Assembly (NCBI GenBank): GCA_026710435.1
Contig: JAPOQZ010000206.1
Location: 1-47,182, forward strand
From: a bacterium
GTDB lineage: Bacteria; Actinomycetota; Acidimicrobiia; Spongiisociales; Spongiisociaceae
Direction of reading: 5' to 3'
Length of the DNA stretch: 47,182 nt
Shown here: piece after piece, positions 9,507 through 17,940 of the stretch
Position numbering within the stretch: position 1 is the stretch's first letter
Layout of the letters: each line of letters begins with the position of its first letter
The notes under the pieces: generated by a model
What the model was told of the DNA's origin: nothing
Seen by the model: only the letters and a program-made list of their open reading frames with translations
Database searches by the model: none
Program-made: the position numbers and the translations under genes

Positions 9507-11219
9507 CTAGCTGCCGCCGGCGCCGTCCATGAACGCATCCATGGACGGGGAGAATGAAACTACCAGGGTTGCCCTGCTGTAGTCGCCATCGGTCCCGACA
9601 CCCAGAGCCATCGGACCCAACCACCCGGACAGCATCGCGAACAGGCCGTCGTCCGGTCCCATCCCGGAGGATCCCATCAGACCGATCACCTGCGCAAGGT
9701 CGACGTAGGCCAGGAGCAGCGGATCGTAGGGGATGTGGTCGCCAACACGCCGGTACCGGTCGGTGTCGGATACGCTATCCCTCGTCCCTTCCCGGACCGC
9801 CAACGTGGTCTCCAGCGCACCAGGGCTGGTCCCGAACGTGAGGAACCCGTCGTGGAGCACGTAGCCGAGCGACAGCGGCTTCCCGCCCTCCATCAAGTTC
9901 GCCGGCCTGGAGGCGCCCAGGTCGACCTGGCGCAGGGAAACGCCCGTCAACGTCGACACACCACCCGCGATCCCTCCCATCGTCCCCTCCAGCGCGTTGG
10001 CGGACAGGGGCCGGTATGACAGCGCAGCCACCCCTTCGAAGGAGGAGGCCTCCCCGCCCGGGCTGTGGGCAGCGATGACCAGCTGCCCGCCCAGATGGTC
10101 GAACAGGTCTGCCTCGAGATCGAGCCCGGTCCCGAGGTCCACGAATCTCAGGGCGAGGTCCAGGGCATCGGCCAGGGTGGCGCCCGGTTCGAAGCTTCCA
10201 TCCATCTCAGACGGCGGCTCGAACATGTAACCGCCCGGTATCAGATCGGCTATCTCGCAGCCGCCCATAACTTCACGCCAGCGGTCGATGTCGGGATCGA
10301 ACCCCATGGACACGAACCCCAACGCTTCGGCCGGAACGACGGCATCGGTGACACCGGCCGAGCTGTCGGTCCACCAACTGGTCATATCCGGCGTAGCCAT
10401 GTCGACGACCAGGCCGTCGCCGACCCAGTCGGCCGAGACCATCAACCACTCGGGCCTGTCGAACAAAGCCCCGGGGCAGGAAGTGTGATCGGGATCACCC
10501 ATCTTGCCGGCGAGCCATTCCAGATCCACGTAGGCCGACGCGAAACGCCCGTCACGTGCGGCGGCCCTTGCCTCCTCGAAGCGCTCGGCGGAGGCAAGCG
10601 TCTCACGGTGATCACCGTCGACCCTATCCAGCATCTCTTCCAGCAGACCTCTGTCGGTGGCGAAGAGCAGCAGGTCCCCGGCTTGGGCATAAGCCTGTTC
10701 CTCCATCCACTCATTGCCGCCTCCCACCCAGATCACGCCATCTCCGACCACATGCCGCTCAAAGGGGGTGGAAGCCCCGGTTTTCTGGTGATGGAGCCAG
10801 TTGTGCAGGAACTCGGCGGCCGCATCACTGTCGCGTACCCCCACGGTGATCGCCACGCCGACTCCCTGGTCATCGAGGTCTACCACCCCCGCAGACACCT
10901 CGGTTCCCAACCAGGTGCCGACTTCTCCGAGGACCGCGCCGATGCCGTCGGGCAGCATGTCCTCCCCCCCGCCGGTCAACCCGGGGACACCCTCGAGTTC
11001 ATCGAGCTGACCGAGCATGGGCAGAAGGCTCCCGAACGGACCCTCGCCAGGCTCCAGGGTCATCCATGCGTAGGCGACGGCGTCCTCCGGGTAGTAAGAG
11101 GCGGACGCCTCCGCCCGGGTCACGGAAGCAGGACCGTCTGCGGTGAAGACCCGCCAGACCCACACGGACGCTATTGCAGCCGCCACCAGGGCAACAGCGA
11201 TCATCTCTCTACGCGCCAC
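9507..11219 (-). CDS. DUF3352-family membrane-anchored protein
   Basis: This 570-residue protein has an N-terminal membrane anchor (MIAVALVAAAIASVWVWRVF) and then a long extracytoplasmic part rich in Gly, Asp and Leu. The layout matches DUF3352 proteins of actinobacteria: YYPEDAVAYAWMTLEP near the start, a repeated pattern of LTATDRGLLEEML-like strands (LLLFATDRGLLEEML, FLTFGTSPGALETTL) and LLAYVDLAQVIGL near the end. Function of the family is unknown. The start is GTG at 11219; an ATG lies five codons inside. Downstream is the anchored hydrolase, with 71 bp between them. Upstream 287 bp show nothing clear. Confidence 0.75.
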   Translation of the reverse strand: MARREMIAVALVAAAIASVWVWRVFTADGPASVTRAEASASYYPEDAVAYAWMTLEPGEGPFGSLLPMLGQLDELEGVPGLTGGGEDMLPDGIGAVLGEVGTWLGTEVSAGVVDLDDQGVGVAITVGVRDSDAAAEFLHNWLHHQKTGASTPFERHVVGDGVIWVGGGNEWMEEQAYAQAGDLLLFATDRGLLEEMLDRVDGDHRETLASAERFEEARAAARDGRFASAYVDLEWLAGKMGDPDHTSCPGALFDRPEWLMVSADWVGDGLVVDMATPDMTSWWTDSSAGVTDAVVPAEALGFVSMGFDPDIDRWREVMGGCEIADLIPGGYMFEPPSEMDGSFEPGATLADALDLALRFVDLGTGLDLEADLFDHLGGQLVIAAHSPGGEASSFEGVAALSYRPLSANALEGTMGGIAGGVSTLTGVSLRQVDLGASRPANLMEGGKPLSLGYVLHDGFLTFGTSPGALETTLAVREGTRDSVSDTDRYRRVGDHIPYDPLLLAYVDLAQVIGLMGSSGMGPDDGLFAMLSGWLGPMALGVGTDGDYSRATLVVSFSPSMDAFMDGAGGS

Positions 11220-11506
11220 GGCTCACCATGCTACCGGAGGACCTGGAATACCAGCCGGGCCAGTCCACCCCGGTCAGCAGCTCGGTCGGTCCGCCCGAGC
11301 CGGAGGCGACCACGCCGTAGGAGGCAAGCTGCGCGGATGCGCACAGTCGGGGTTCGCCGCCAGGACCCATAGGCTCTACCAACCGTTGCCGCAGTTGGTT
11401 TGATCGACGGGACCCGCGGTACCGAACGACGGCGCATAGCGTTAACGCGCCTTGTTCCGCTGCATCCGGGGTGACGACCGTTGTGCAGGGTCCGGTGGCG
11501 GGCCGG

Positions 11507-12796
11507 TCAGCGGACTCCGCTCTGCCGGCGGGCTGCAGCTAGCACCGACAGGACGTAGTCGATGTCGGCTGGAGTGTGGTCTGCGTTGACCTGGAGGCGT
11601 ATCTCTTCGTCTCCTCTCGGGACCACCGGGTAGGCAAGGCCGGTGGCCAGGATGCCTGCGTCGAAGAGGGCCGCCACCAGGCGGCGGGTCTCGCGGGTGT
11701 CGCGCAGCATCAGCGGCACGATGGGGTGCTCGCCCGCAATGACCTCGTAGCCGAGGGCTATCAGGCCGGACTCGAGGCGGCGGGTGAGGCTCCGGAGGTG
11801 TTCCAGGAGGCGCTCCCCTTCACCACTCTCCAGTATTCGCAAGGCTGCGAGCGCGGCGCCGGCCTCGGCTGCGGTGATCGGGTTCGAGTAGATGTAGAGA
11901 GGGGACGTCTCCCTCAGGTACCGGATCACCGGGCCACGCGAGACCACGTATCCCCCGTTGACGGCGAAGGCCTTGCCGAGGGTGCCGATGAGGACATCGG
12001 CCGGGGGGCTACCCGTGTACTCCTCGGTACCCCGGCCGCCCGCACCGAAGGCTCCTACCCCGTGCGAGTCGTCGACGACCACCACGACATTCTCCAGGAA
12101 GCTCGCGTCGTGGCGGCGGGCGATGTCCATGATCTCGTTGAGGGGGGCGTGGTCCCCGCGCATCGAGAAGATCCCGTCGGTCACGACCACCGCCCGCTTG
12201 GCGCGGCCGGCCGCCTCGGCGAGTTGGCGGTCGAGTGCCGCCATATCAAGGTGCGGGTACACGGACTTGCTCAAAGGTCGGGCGAGGCGGATGGCGTTGA
12301 TTATGGAGTTGTGGTTCAACTCGTCGGATATGACCGTGGTACCGGGATCGATGAGGGGGACCAGGGCCCCGACCACGGATGCGTAGGCCGAGGAGAAGAT
12401 CATTCCGTCTTCCCGTCCGTGAAGGTCGGCCAGGGCCCGCTCCAGGTCCACATGCGGACGGTGCGTACCCACGATGAAGCGCACCGCGCCGGGCCCGGTT
12501 CCCATCGCATGCGCGGTGGTCTCCTCGGCCCGGATCAGGTCGGGATGCAGCGCCAAGCCGAGGTAGGAGTTCGAGTTCATCCGGATGAAGGCGCGGTCTC
12601 CTTCGCCTTCCAGAAGGTATCGCGGGCCGTGTCCCTTCCGGGGACGGACGACCTGCCTTATGACTACTTCACTGCCCTTCGACGTCCCCTGCTCATCGAG
12701 CAAGGCGACGTGGAGGTCAAGCACATCGATCAGTCTGTCCAGCGGCATCCGGTCTCGGGAGGTCGAGTCGCCGACCAGGGTACCTGCGCCGGGCAC
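11507..12796 (-). CDS. Alpha-oxoamine synthase family PLP enzyme (KBL/AONS-like)
   Basis: These enzymes condense an amino acid with an acyl-CoA, as in glycine C-acetyltransferase (KBL) or 8-amino-7-oxononanoate synthase (BioF). Visible motifs are NSNSYLGLALHP, GTGPGAVRFIVGTHRPHVDLE (substrate-binding glycine loop), DELNHNSIINAIRLA, VVVVVDDSHGVGAFGAGGRG, and the PLP lysine in LIGTLGKAF. The 429-residue length is slightly over the ~395 usual because of an N-terminal ~40-residue extension; an alternative ATG is at 12748. Neither a threonine dehydrogenase nor a bio gene is adjacent, so I cannot choose between KBL and BioF roles, though the THRPH segment leans to KBL-like enzymes. Confidence 0.85.
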   Translation of the reverse strand: MPGAGTLVGDSTSRDRMPLDRLIDVLDLHVALLDEQGTSKGSEVVIRQVVRPRKGHGPRYLLEGEGDRAFIRMNSNSYLGLALHPDLIRAEETTAHAMGTGPGAVRFIVGTHRPHVDLERALADLHGREDGMIFSSAYASVVGALVPLIDPGTTVISDELNHNSIINAIRLARPLSKSVYPHLDMAALDRQLAEAAGRAKRAVVVTDGIFSMRGDHAPLNEIMDIARRHDASFLENVVVVVDDSHGVGAFGAGGRGTEEYTGSPPADVLIGTLGKAFAVNGGYVVSRGPVIRYLRETSPLYIYSNPITAAEAGAALAALRILESGEGERLLEHLRSLTRRLESGLIALGYEVIAGEHPIVPLMLRDTRETRRLVAALFDAGILATGLAYPVVPRGDEEIRLQVNADHTPADIDYVLSVLAAARRQSGVR

Positions 12797-13212
12797 CTGC
12801 CCCGTCTGCTAGCCCTGATTATTCATGTCCCCAGCACACCGATTCGCATCAGGCCACTTCAACCTCGTCAATACCAAGCAGACACACCTCACCTTGGCTG
12901 TGAAGTCACCTCAAGAAGGATGCGAGGCTCTCCAATGGCTATAACCTCAGGTCAGGCGACCCGAAGCGCCATTGCCTAATCCCCTTCAAACCCCGACCAT
13001 GAATGATCGGGGCTAGATATCCCGGATGCCGTCAGGACCAGCTTCGCGAGAAGAGATCACTCTCGTTCTCCGCGCCCGGGCGGCATAGGTTCGTCCAAGT
13101 GAGAGGCCCTACCGGGCTACTCTCCCCAACCCTGCCCCGTTCGTCGCAGACCGCGCCATAATCAACGGAAGCGAGCGGCGGAAGGTCACCGACCGCCGAC
13201 ATCGGAGCGCAC
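12797..13212. other. Intergenic region between divergent kbl-like gene and fdhD
   Basis: This 416-bp stretch has no supportable gene. It is less GC-rich than its neighbours. A hairpin CCCCGACCATGAATGATCGGGG lies at 12991-13012 and ends in the CTAG-containing sequence seen at family C ends (ATCGGGGCTAG), so it may be a remnant of such an element. Promoters for both divergent genes should lie here, but I cannot define them. Confidence 0.5.
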
Positions 13213-14010
13213 ATGCCAGCCAGTTCATCCCGTCCGGTTATCCGGGTAACCGGGGACGGTCGCCTGCCGCTCAACGACCTCCTCCCCACCGAGGAACCGG
13301 TCGAGTTCAGGATGGGCGGGGTACCGATCGCCGTCCTGATGCGCACACCCGGCCACGACGAGGAGTTGGCGCGGGGGTTCGCCCTCACCGAGGGGATCAT
13401 CCTGCGCCCGGACGAGTTGGCGGGTGTCCGCGCCTTGCCCGGGAAGGAGGGTGAAGGCCGCTACGAACTGGTACCGGCCCGTGGCATCCACATCGACCCC
13501 GAGCAGTTCCGCCGCAATCTCTACGCGAGTTCTTCGTGCGGGGTGTGCGGCAAGGCGTCGATCGATGCCATCAGGATCACATCACCACCCCTTCCGGAAG
13601 GACCGGTTGTGCGGGCCGGCCTTCTGGAACAGATGATGGAGACCATGCGCACCGCCCAGACCGGATTCCACGAGACCGGCGGCCTGCACGCGGCCGGGGC
13701 TTTCACGGTGGCCGGCGAACTGGTGGGCCTGCGGGAGGACGTGGGCCGCCACAACGCCATGGACAAGCTGGTCGGATCCCTCGCTGCCCGTGGCTGGCCC
13801 CTCGACGAGATGATCGTGACGGTCTCGGGCCGGGTCTCCTTCGAGCTGGTGCAGAAGGCGGCCGTCGCAGGGCTGAGCATCCTGGCAGGCGTGTCGGCCG
13901 CGTCGTCGCTGGCGGTGGATCTCGCAGACGAGGTAGGGATGACCGTGGCCGGGTTCGTTCGACCCGGCGGCTTCAACCTCTACACGCACCCCCACCGCGT
14001 GTCCGGCTGA
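13213..14010 (+). CDS. fdhD: Formate dehydrogenase accessory sulfurtransferase FdhD
   Basis: FdhD passes sulfur from a cysteine desulfurase to the molybdenum cofactor and is needed for active formate dehydrogenase. The 265-residue product has the family sequence TPGHDEELARGFALTEGII, the sulfur-carrying Cys pair in SSCGVCGK, GGLHAAGAF, REDVGRHNAMDKLVG and SGRVSFELVQKAA. Length is normal. No formate dehydrogenase gene is in the window. The last ~315 bp, from GGLHAAGAF on, occur again at 25376-25688 as a broken copy, which brackets the cassette in between. A family A element begins 15 bp after the stop. Confidence 0.93.
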   Translation: MPASSSRPVIRVTGDGRLPLNDLLPTEEPVEFRMGGVPIAVLMRTPGHDEELARGFALTEGIILRPDELAGVRALPGKEGEGRYELVPARGIHIDPEQFRRNLYASSSCGVCGKASIDAIRITSPPLPEGPVVRAGLLEQMMETMRTAQTGFHETGGLHAAGAFTVAGELVGLREDVGRHNAMDKLVGSLAARGWPLDEMIVTVSGRVSFELVQKAAVAGLSILAGVSAASSLAVDLADEVGMTVAGFVRPGGFNLYTHPHRVSG

Positions 14011-14024
14011 GCCGGCCCGGGACC

Positions 14025-14131
14025 CTAGGAGGGTGTTGAGCAATCCACCAGCGGCCTGCCAATCGCCGACATGCTTCCTGGGTCGGCGGGCGGCTGGCCC
14101 GAGCAATCGTCATTGTTCAGGACCCTGCTAG
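14025..14131 (+). repeat. Family A MITE-like element, copy A3, after fdhD
   Basis: It starts with CTAGGAGGGTGTTGAGCAAT and ends with ATTGTTCAGGACCCTGCTAG, so its inverted ends carry a few substitutions. The internal blocks (CAGCGGCCTGCCAA, GGCGGGCGGCTGGCCC) match A1. Its place just past fdhD suggests a transcription terminator. Confidence 0.85.
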
Positions 14132-14577
14132 ACGCCGAGTTGGTCACCTTGGCGGCTATGCAGGCTGTGATGGGATACACAACGCCGCCGCCGAGTCGTT
14201 CCTCGGCACCCCTCAAAGAACTCGTCAAGGCGCACCGGCTGCCCGGGTCGGTACCAGGCTCGCCTATCAGTCTGATGGTGGGATCGAAGGCTGGTACCCC
14301 CCCCGCCTGGATTCACTCCAACGCTGAGGCAACAGACACCAAACGAAATAGGAGAACAACTACTAGTACCACACGGCCACATCAACGAAGTGTCCAGCCC
14401 ACGGGGAACTCCAAACTTGCTATAGGAGATCACACTAACCACCCTTGGAAGGCACCACCTTGGGTGATCCAGTCCCGTGTCACAACCACCTGGTAAGTTG
14501 ACCAGCCGCGCGGAATCAGTACTCGGACCATGCAGGTTTGTGAGGTGATTCTCACATCAGTTAGTTAGGGATGAGCG
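14132..14577. other. Leader region of the cassette, lower GC
   Basis: No convincing gene lies in these 446 bp. The middle (about 14330-14450) is visibly richer in A and T than the rest of the window, as is common at the border of acquired DNA. A perfect 6+6 inverted repeat is at 14539-14556. A TTGACC at 14498 could be a -35 box, but no good -10 follows at 16-18 bp. The region probably holds the cassette promoter. Confidence 0.5.
14539..14556. promoter_or_regulatory. Palindromic candidate operator upstream of the cassette
   Basis: TGTGAG-GTGATT-CTCACA is a perfect inverted repeat 21 bp before the first start codon of the cassette. It resembles a CRP/FNR-type site (TGTGA..TCACA) but with 8 rather than 6 central bases. 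It could bind a dimeric regulator or form a short mRNA hairpin near the ribosome site. Confidence 0.35.
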
Positions 14578-14994
14578 TTGAACTTCGAGTTCGAATACGG
14601 GCAATCCAGCAGCAGTCACAGGCCACGGCCTTCAGGTGCACCGAGGAAAGGAACCGGTCGGCGAAGCGACGGGATGACATGGATCCTGTGGTTGTTGGTC
14701 ACAGCGCTGGGGACCGGGGTCTCCGTGATTATGGCCTTAAGAGTCGGCGAAGTACGAGCAGTAGGGGATACAGGGTTCTGGACCGGGATTCTCGGCATAT
14801 CAGCAGTACTCATCCTGTCTCTTCCTGGCTTCTCGATGTACTGGCTCGCCCGTTCCAGTGCGCACCCCAACTGGTATGAGCGCGTCTGGCGGCCTACCGC
14901 CCTGGTCGTTCTCTCACTGATCACCTCCCTCGTGGCAGCACTCTGGTGCGGTTACCAGATCGCTATCCGTGTCGCACGGGAATGGCCGGCATGA
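14578..14994 (+). CDS. Small three-helix membrane protein, first gene of the cassette
   Basis: I do not recognise this 138-residue protein. It has a polar, basic N terminus (residues 1-33) and three predicted membrane helices (about 34-54, 68-91 and 105-128). The only possible start is a TTG that directly follows an in-frame TGA by one codon; a weak ribosome site (TTAGGG) lies just before. The first residues, NFEFEYG, match GFEFDYE at the N terminus of the protease at the other end of the cassette. The stop overlaps the ATG of the vWA gene by 4 bp (ATGA), which supports co-translation. Confidence 0.7.
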   Translation: MNFEFEYGQSSSSHRPRPSGAPRKGTGRRSDGMTWILWLLVTALGTGVSVIMALRVGEVRAVGDTGFWTGILGISAVLILSLPGFSMYWLARSSAHPNWYERVWRPTALVVLSLITSLVAALWCGYQIAIRVAREWPA

Positions 14995-17933
14995 CCGCGT
15001 TGTCACCCCCGGTTCGATGCCGGGCAGTCGCCACGTTTCTTGTCGTTCTCGCGACGATCGCGGTCCTCGTCACGGGTCCTATGGCCCCGAGCCACCCCGC
15101 CCGCGCGCAGGAATCCCCACGAGAACCGGTAGTCACCGAAGCTCTCTGTCCCGCTACTGCAGAGTCCTGGGACGTCCTCTTCCTGATGGACGAGTCGCAA
15201 TCCTTGCGCGACAACGATCCCAACCGGGAACGCATCGACGCCACCAAACGGTACATATCCGATCTGGAGCAGATTGCCGACTTCGGTCCCGGAACCCGCA
15301 TACGGGTGGCCCTCGCGGCCTTCGGAAGCGGGTTCGATCTCCGTATGGAGTTCAGGGACCTGCGGGAGGAGGGCGCTATCGAAGAGATGTACGGGGTGGT
15401 GGACGGGTTTGGCGCTGACGACCTGAATACCGACTACGTGTTGGCGTTGTTCGGCGCACTCGATGACGACCTCGACTGGTCCGCAGCATGCAACCGGGTG
15501 GTCTGGTTGACCGACGGTCAGCATGATCTCAGCGATGCCTACAAGGGTGACCAGTCGCCTCGTCCCTACGACGGTCAGCAGCGGCGCATAAACACTCGAA
15601 GCGTGGCCCGTGCAATCGAGGAGCTATTGATTCCCGCGGTGTGCGGGGTGGCGGACGGAACCGCGGATGGGGTGGCTGCCGGATACGGCGATCTCCGTAG
15701 CCGTGTCGAGGAACTCGGTGTCGAGATAGAAGACCATCTGTATTACGTCGGAACACTCGTGCCCGGGGATACCCAGACGCTGATCGACCGGATGGAGTCG
15801 GACGACTGCGGCAGACCCATGAATCTGCATCCACTCCCGGATTGGATACCACCACCTGTATGCGGCGGGCTTCCCGAACCTCAGATTCCTGCCGGGAGGG
15901 ACATCGTGTGGTCCGGCGATCTTCCCGATGGGGTGGCTCCGGCGTTCGTTCGTTCGGTGATCGTACAGGCGACCGGAGAGTCGCTTGAGTTGACGACCGA
16001 CCATCCTCTCCACAGCTTGGAAGGTGATGGCTCTGTCCGCCGGCTCACTCTCGATTTCTCCGAGGAGCCTTGGTCGGGGTACGCGCCTCACCGGATGACT
16101 GTGCGGGGAGAAGACGTCGAGGACGCCTGTGTGGCCGTAGCTCTCGAACCGCCCCTTCTCGAAGCGTCCATAGCGACCGATCCGATCTTTCCCGACACGC
16201 AGATCGTTCTGGTCGTCAGCGTGAACGGAAGGCCGCTGTCTGCGGTGGATGAGAGGTTCCTGGAAGTCTTGCTGGACGGTGAGAGGCTGGGGATCGTGAA
16301 GATCGACCAAGGGTCTATTCGGCTACCGGAACAGGACGTGGGCGATCATGCCTTCGAGGTCAGGCTGGTGTCCGACCACGCGGACGCGGCAATCGCGTCC
16401 GGTGCCTTTACCGTGTCGCCCAAACCGGCCATCTGCGAAGGACTTCCCGAGCCCAATTGGTCCGCCGGGAAGGACATCGTGTGGTCGGGCGCCCTTCCGG
16501 AGGGAATAGCCCCTGCGTTCGTGCGATCGGTGGTCGTGCGGGCAACCGGGGACCGGCCGCCCACACTGTCGAGCGACCACCCTTTCAAAACCCCGGGGGA
16601 AGACGGTGACTACCGCTTGCTCACCTTGGACTTCGCCAGCGAGCGCCTGTCATCGTACTCGCCTGAGGAGGTGGCTGTACACGGAGAGGGTGTGGTCGAA
16701 TCCTGCTTGGCGATAGTCGTGGAACCGCCCCCTGTCGAGGCTCGTGTGCTGACCAGCCCGATCTTTCCCGATACAAGGTCGATCGAGCTTCAGGTGCTCG
16801 TCGATGGAAGTCCCATATCCGGTATCGACACGATGTTCATGACCCTGCTGATCGACGGGGAGACAGTCTCGGCAACTGCAGAGGAGCCGGCCGGTGACGG
16901 GCGATTCGGTCTACCGGTTCCGTCCACGCCCGGAGATCACAGGTTCGAGGTCAGGATCGAGTCTGATTACGCCGACCCCGCCACCGCATCTGGTGCCTTT
17001 ACCGTCTCGGCGAAACCCGACGGACCCATTCTACGGCTGGCGACCGCCGATCTCGACCCGGTGGAGGGCACCGAGTTCACCATCCCGATCACCATCGACG
17101 ACGACGATCGGCCCGGCATGATCCGCATCCTGCAGACCGAACCCCTCGTGGGTACCGACGGGAAGATGGTGGAAGTGGAGGTCGGTTTCTCCCCCGACGG
17201 ACGCTCCGTATGGAACTCGGGTGATCCCGTGCCCGCCACCCTTACTGTGGTTCTCGGTGATTCTGTTCAGACCCCCGAGAACCACGTTATGCACCTCGAC
17301 TACGAAAGCGATCCCTCGGAGCAGGGCGGTGACGTCCGGACGATTCCCCTGTCGGTCAAGGTAGATATCGACATTCTCCGCAACCCGGTGCTCGAAGCGA
17401 TCATCGTCGGGGTCTTGATGGCCTTGCTGCTGGTGATCATCTGGGCCTGGCTCTTCGGGATCAACCGGATCGCCGGGCGGATCCGCCGTCCGAGAGGAGT
17501 GCGTTACAGCCGTTTTCTGGTCGACGAGGGCTGGACTCTGGCCTCGGAGCCGAGCAACGAGGGTCACCGCCCGCCCAGGCACAGCCACTCGATGCTCGAA
17601 GCGGGACGGCTGCGGGCGAGACGGAAGACGCCCCTGCGTGTTTGGCGTGTCCCGTTTGTCGAGTTGTCGATGGCGCGCAGCCGCCGGTTCGTGGGCGTGG
17701 TAGGCGAGGGATACGAGACAATCGAGATATCGGAGCGATCGACGGATCTTCCCGAGAGCCGGCTGCGCCATCCGGTCGTATTGGTGGACATGTCCAACGG
17801 TCCACCCTTCGAAGGAGTGGTCATGGCACCCATCGATCCCTCGCGGCCAACCGAGGAGCAACTCACGGATCTCGTGCGGAGGGCATTGGAGCGGCTACCT
17901 AGGCCTGACCGGCGATCAACCGACCACGAATAG
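14991..17933 (+). CDS. Secreted, membrane-anchored von Willebrand A domain protein with two tandem modules
   Basis: The 980-residue product starts at the ATG that overlaps the previous stop. A signal peptide ends in PARA|QE (about residue 39). A vWA domain follows (about 60-265) with an intact metal-ion site: DESQS (Asp67, Ser69, Ser71), Thr147 and Asp175 in WLTDGQHD. Two copies of a ~190-residue module come next (about 291-478 and 481-670), each beginning C-GLPEP and IVWSG.LP.G.APAFVRS. A further beta-rich domain lies before one membrane helix (about 800-827). A ~150-residue basic tail would be cytoplasmic. vWA domains bind protein partners through Mg. The layout suggests a sensor or adaptor that reaches from outside to the cytoplasmic tubulin-like protein encoded next. 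Confidence 0.85.
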   Translation: MTALSPPVRCRAVATFLVVLATIAVLVTGPMAPSHPARAQESPREPVVTEALCPATAESWDVLFLMDESQSLRDNDPNRERIDATKRYISDLEQIADFGPGTRIRVALAAFGSGFDLRMEFRDLREEGAIEEMYGVVDGFGADDLNTDYVLALFGALDDDLDWSAACNRVVWLTDGQHDLSDAYKGDQSPRPYDGQQRRINTRSVARAIEELLIPAVCGVADGTADGVAAGYGDLRSRVEELGVEIEDHLYYVGTLVPGDTQTLIDRMESDDCGRPMNLHPLPDWIPPPVCGGLPEPQIPAGRDIVWSGDLPDGVAPAFVRSVIVQATGESLELTTDHPLHSLEGDGSVRRLTLDFSEEPWSGYAPHRMTVRGEDVEDACVAVALEPPLLEASIATDPIFPDTQIVLVVSVNGRPLSAVDERFLEVLLDGERLGIVKIDQGSIRLPEQDVGDHAFEVRLVSDHADAAIASGAFTVSPKPAICEGLPEPNWSAGKDIVWSGALPEGIAPAFVRSVVVRATGDRPPTLSSDHPFKTPGEDGDYRLLTLDFASERLSSYSPEEVAVHGEGVVESCLAIVVEPPPVEARVLTSPIFPDTRSIELQVLVDGSPISGIDTMFMTLLIDGETVSATAEEPAGDGRFGLPVPSTPGDHRFEVRIESDYADPATASGAFTVSAKPDGPILRLATADLDPVEGTEFTIPITIDDDDRPGMIRILQTEPLVGTDGKMVEVEVGFSPDGRSVWNSGDPVPATLTVVLGDSVQTPENHVMHLDYESDPSEQGGDVRTIPLSVKVDIDILRNPVLEAIIVGVLMALLLVIIWAWLFGINRIAGRIRRPRGVRYSRFLVDEGWTLASEPSNEGHRPPRHSHSMLEAGRLRARRKTPLRVWRVPFVELSMARSRRFVGVVGEGYETIEISERSTDLPESRLRHPVVLVDMSNGPPFEGVVMAPIDPSRPTEEQLTDLVRRALERLPRPDRRSTDHE

Positions 17934-17940
17934 GAGAACG

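Noticed and set aside
12991..13012. The CCCCGA..TCGGGG hairpin as a rho-independent terminator
   Set aside because: It lies between divergent genes and has no T tract; its sequence fits a family C end better.
14498..14525. TTGACC as a -35 box of a cassette promoter
   Set aside because: No acceptable -10 lies at 16-18 bp, so I keep it only as a remark.
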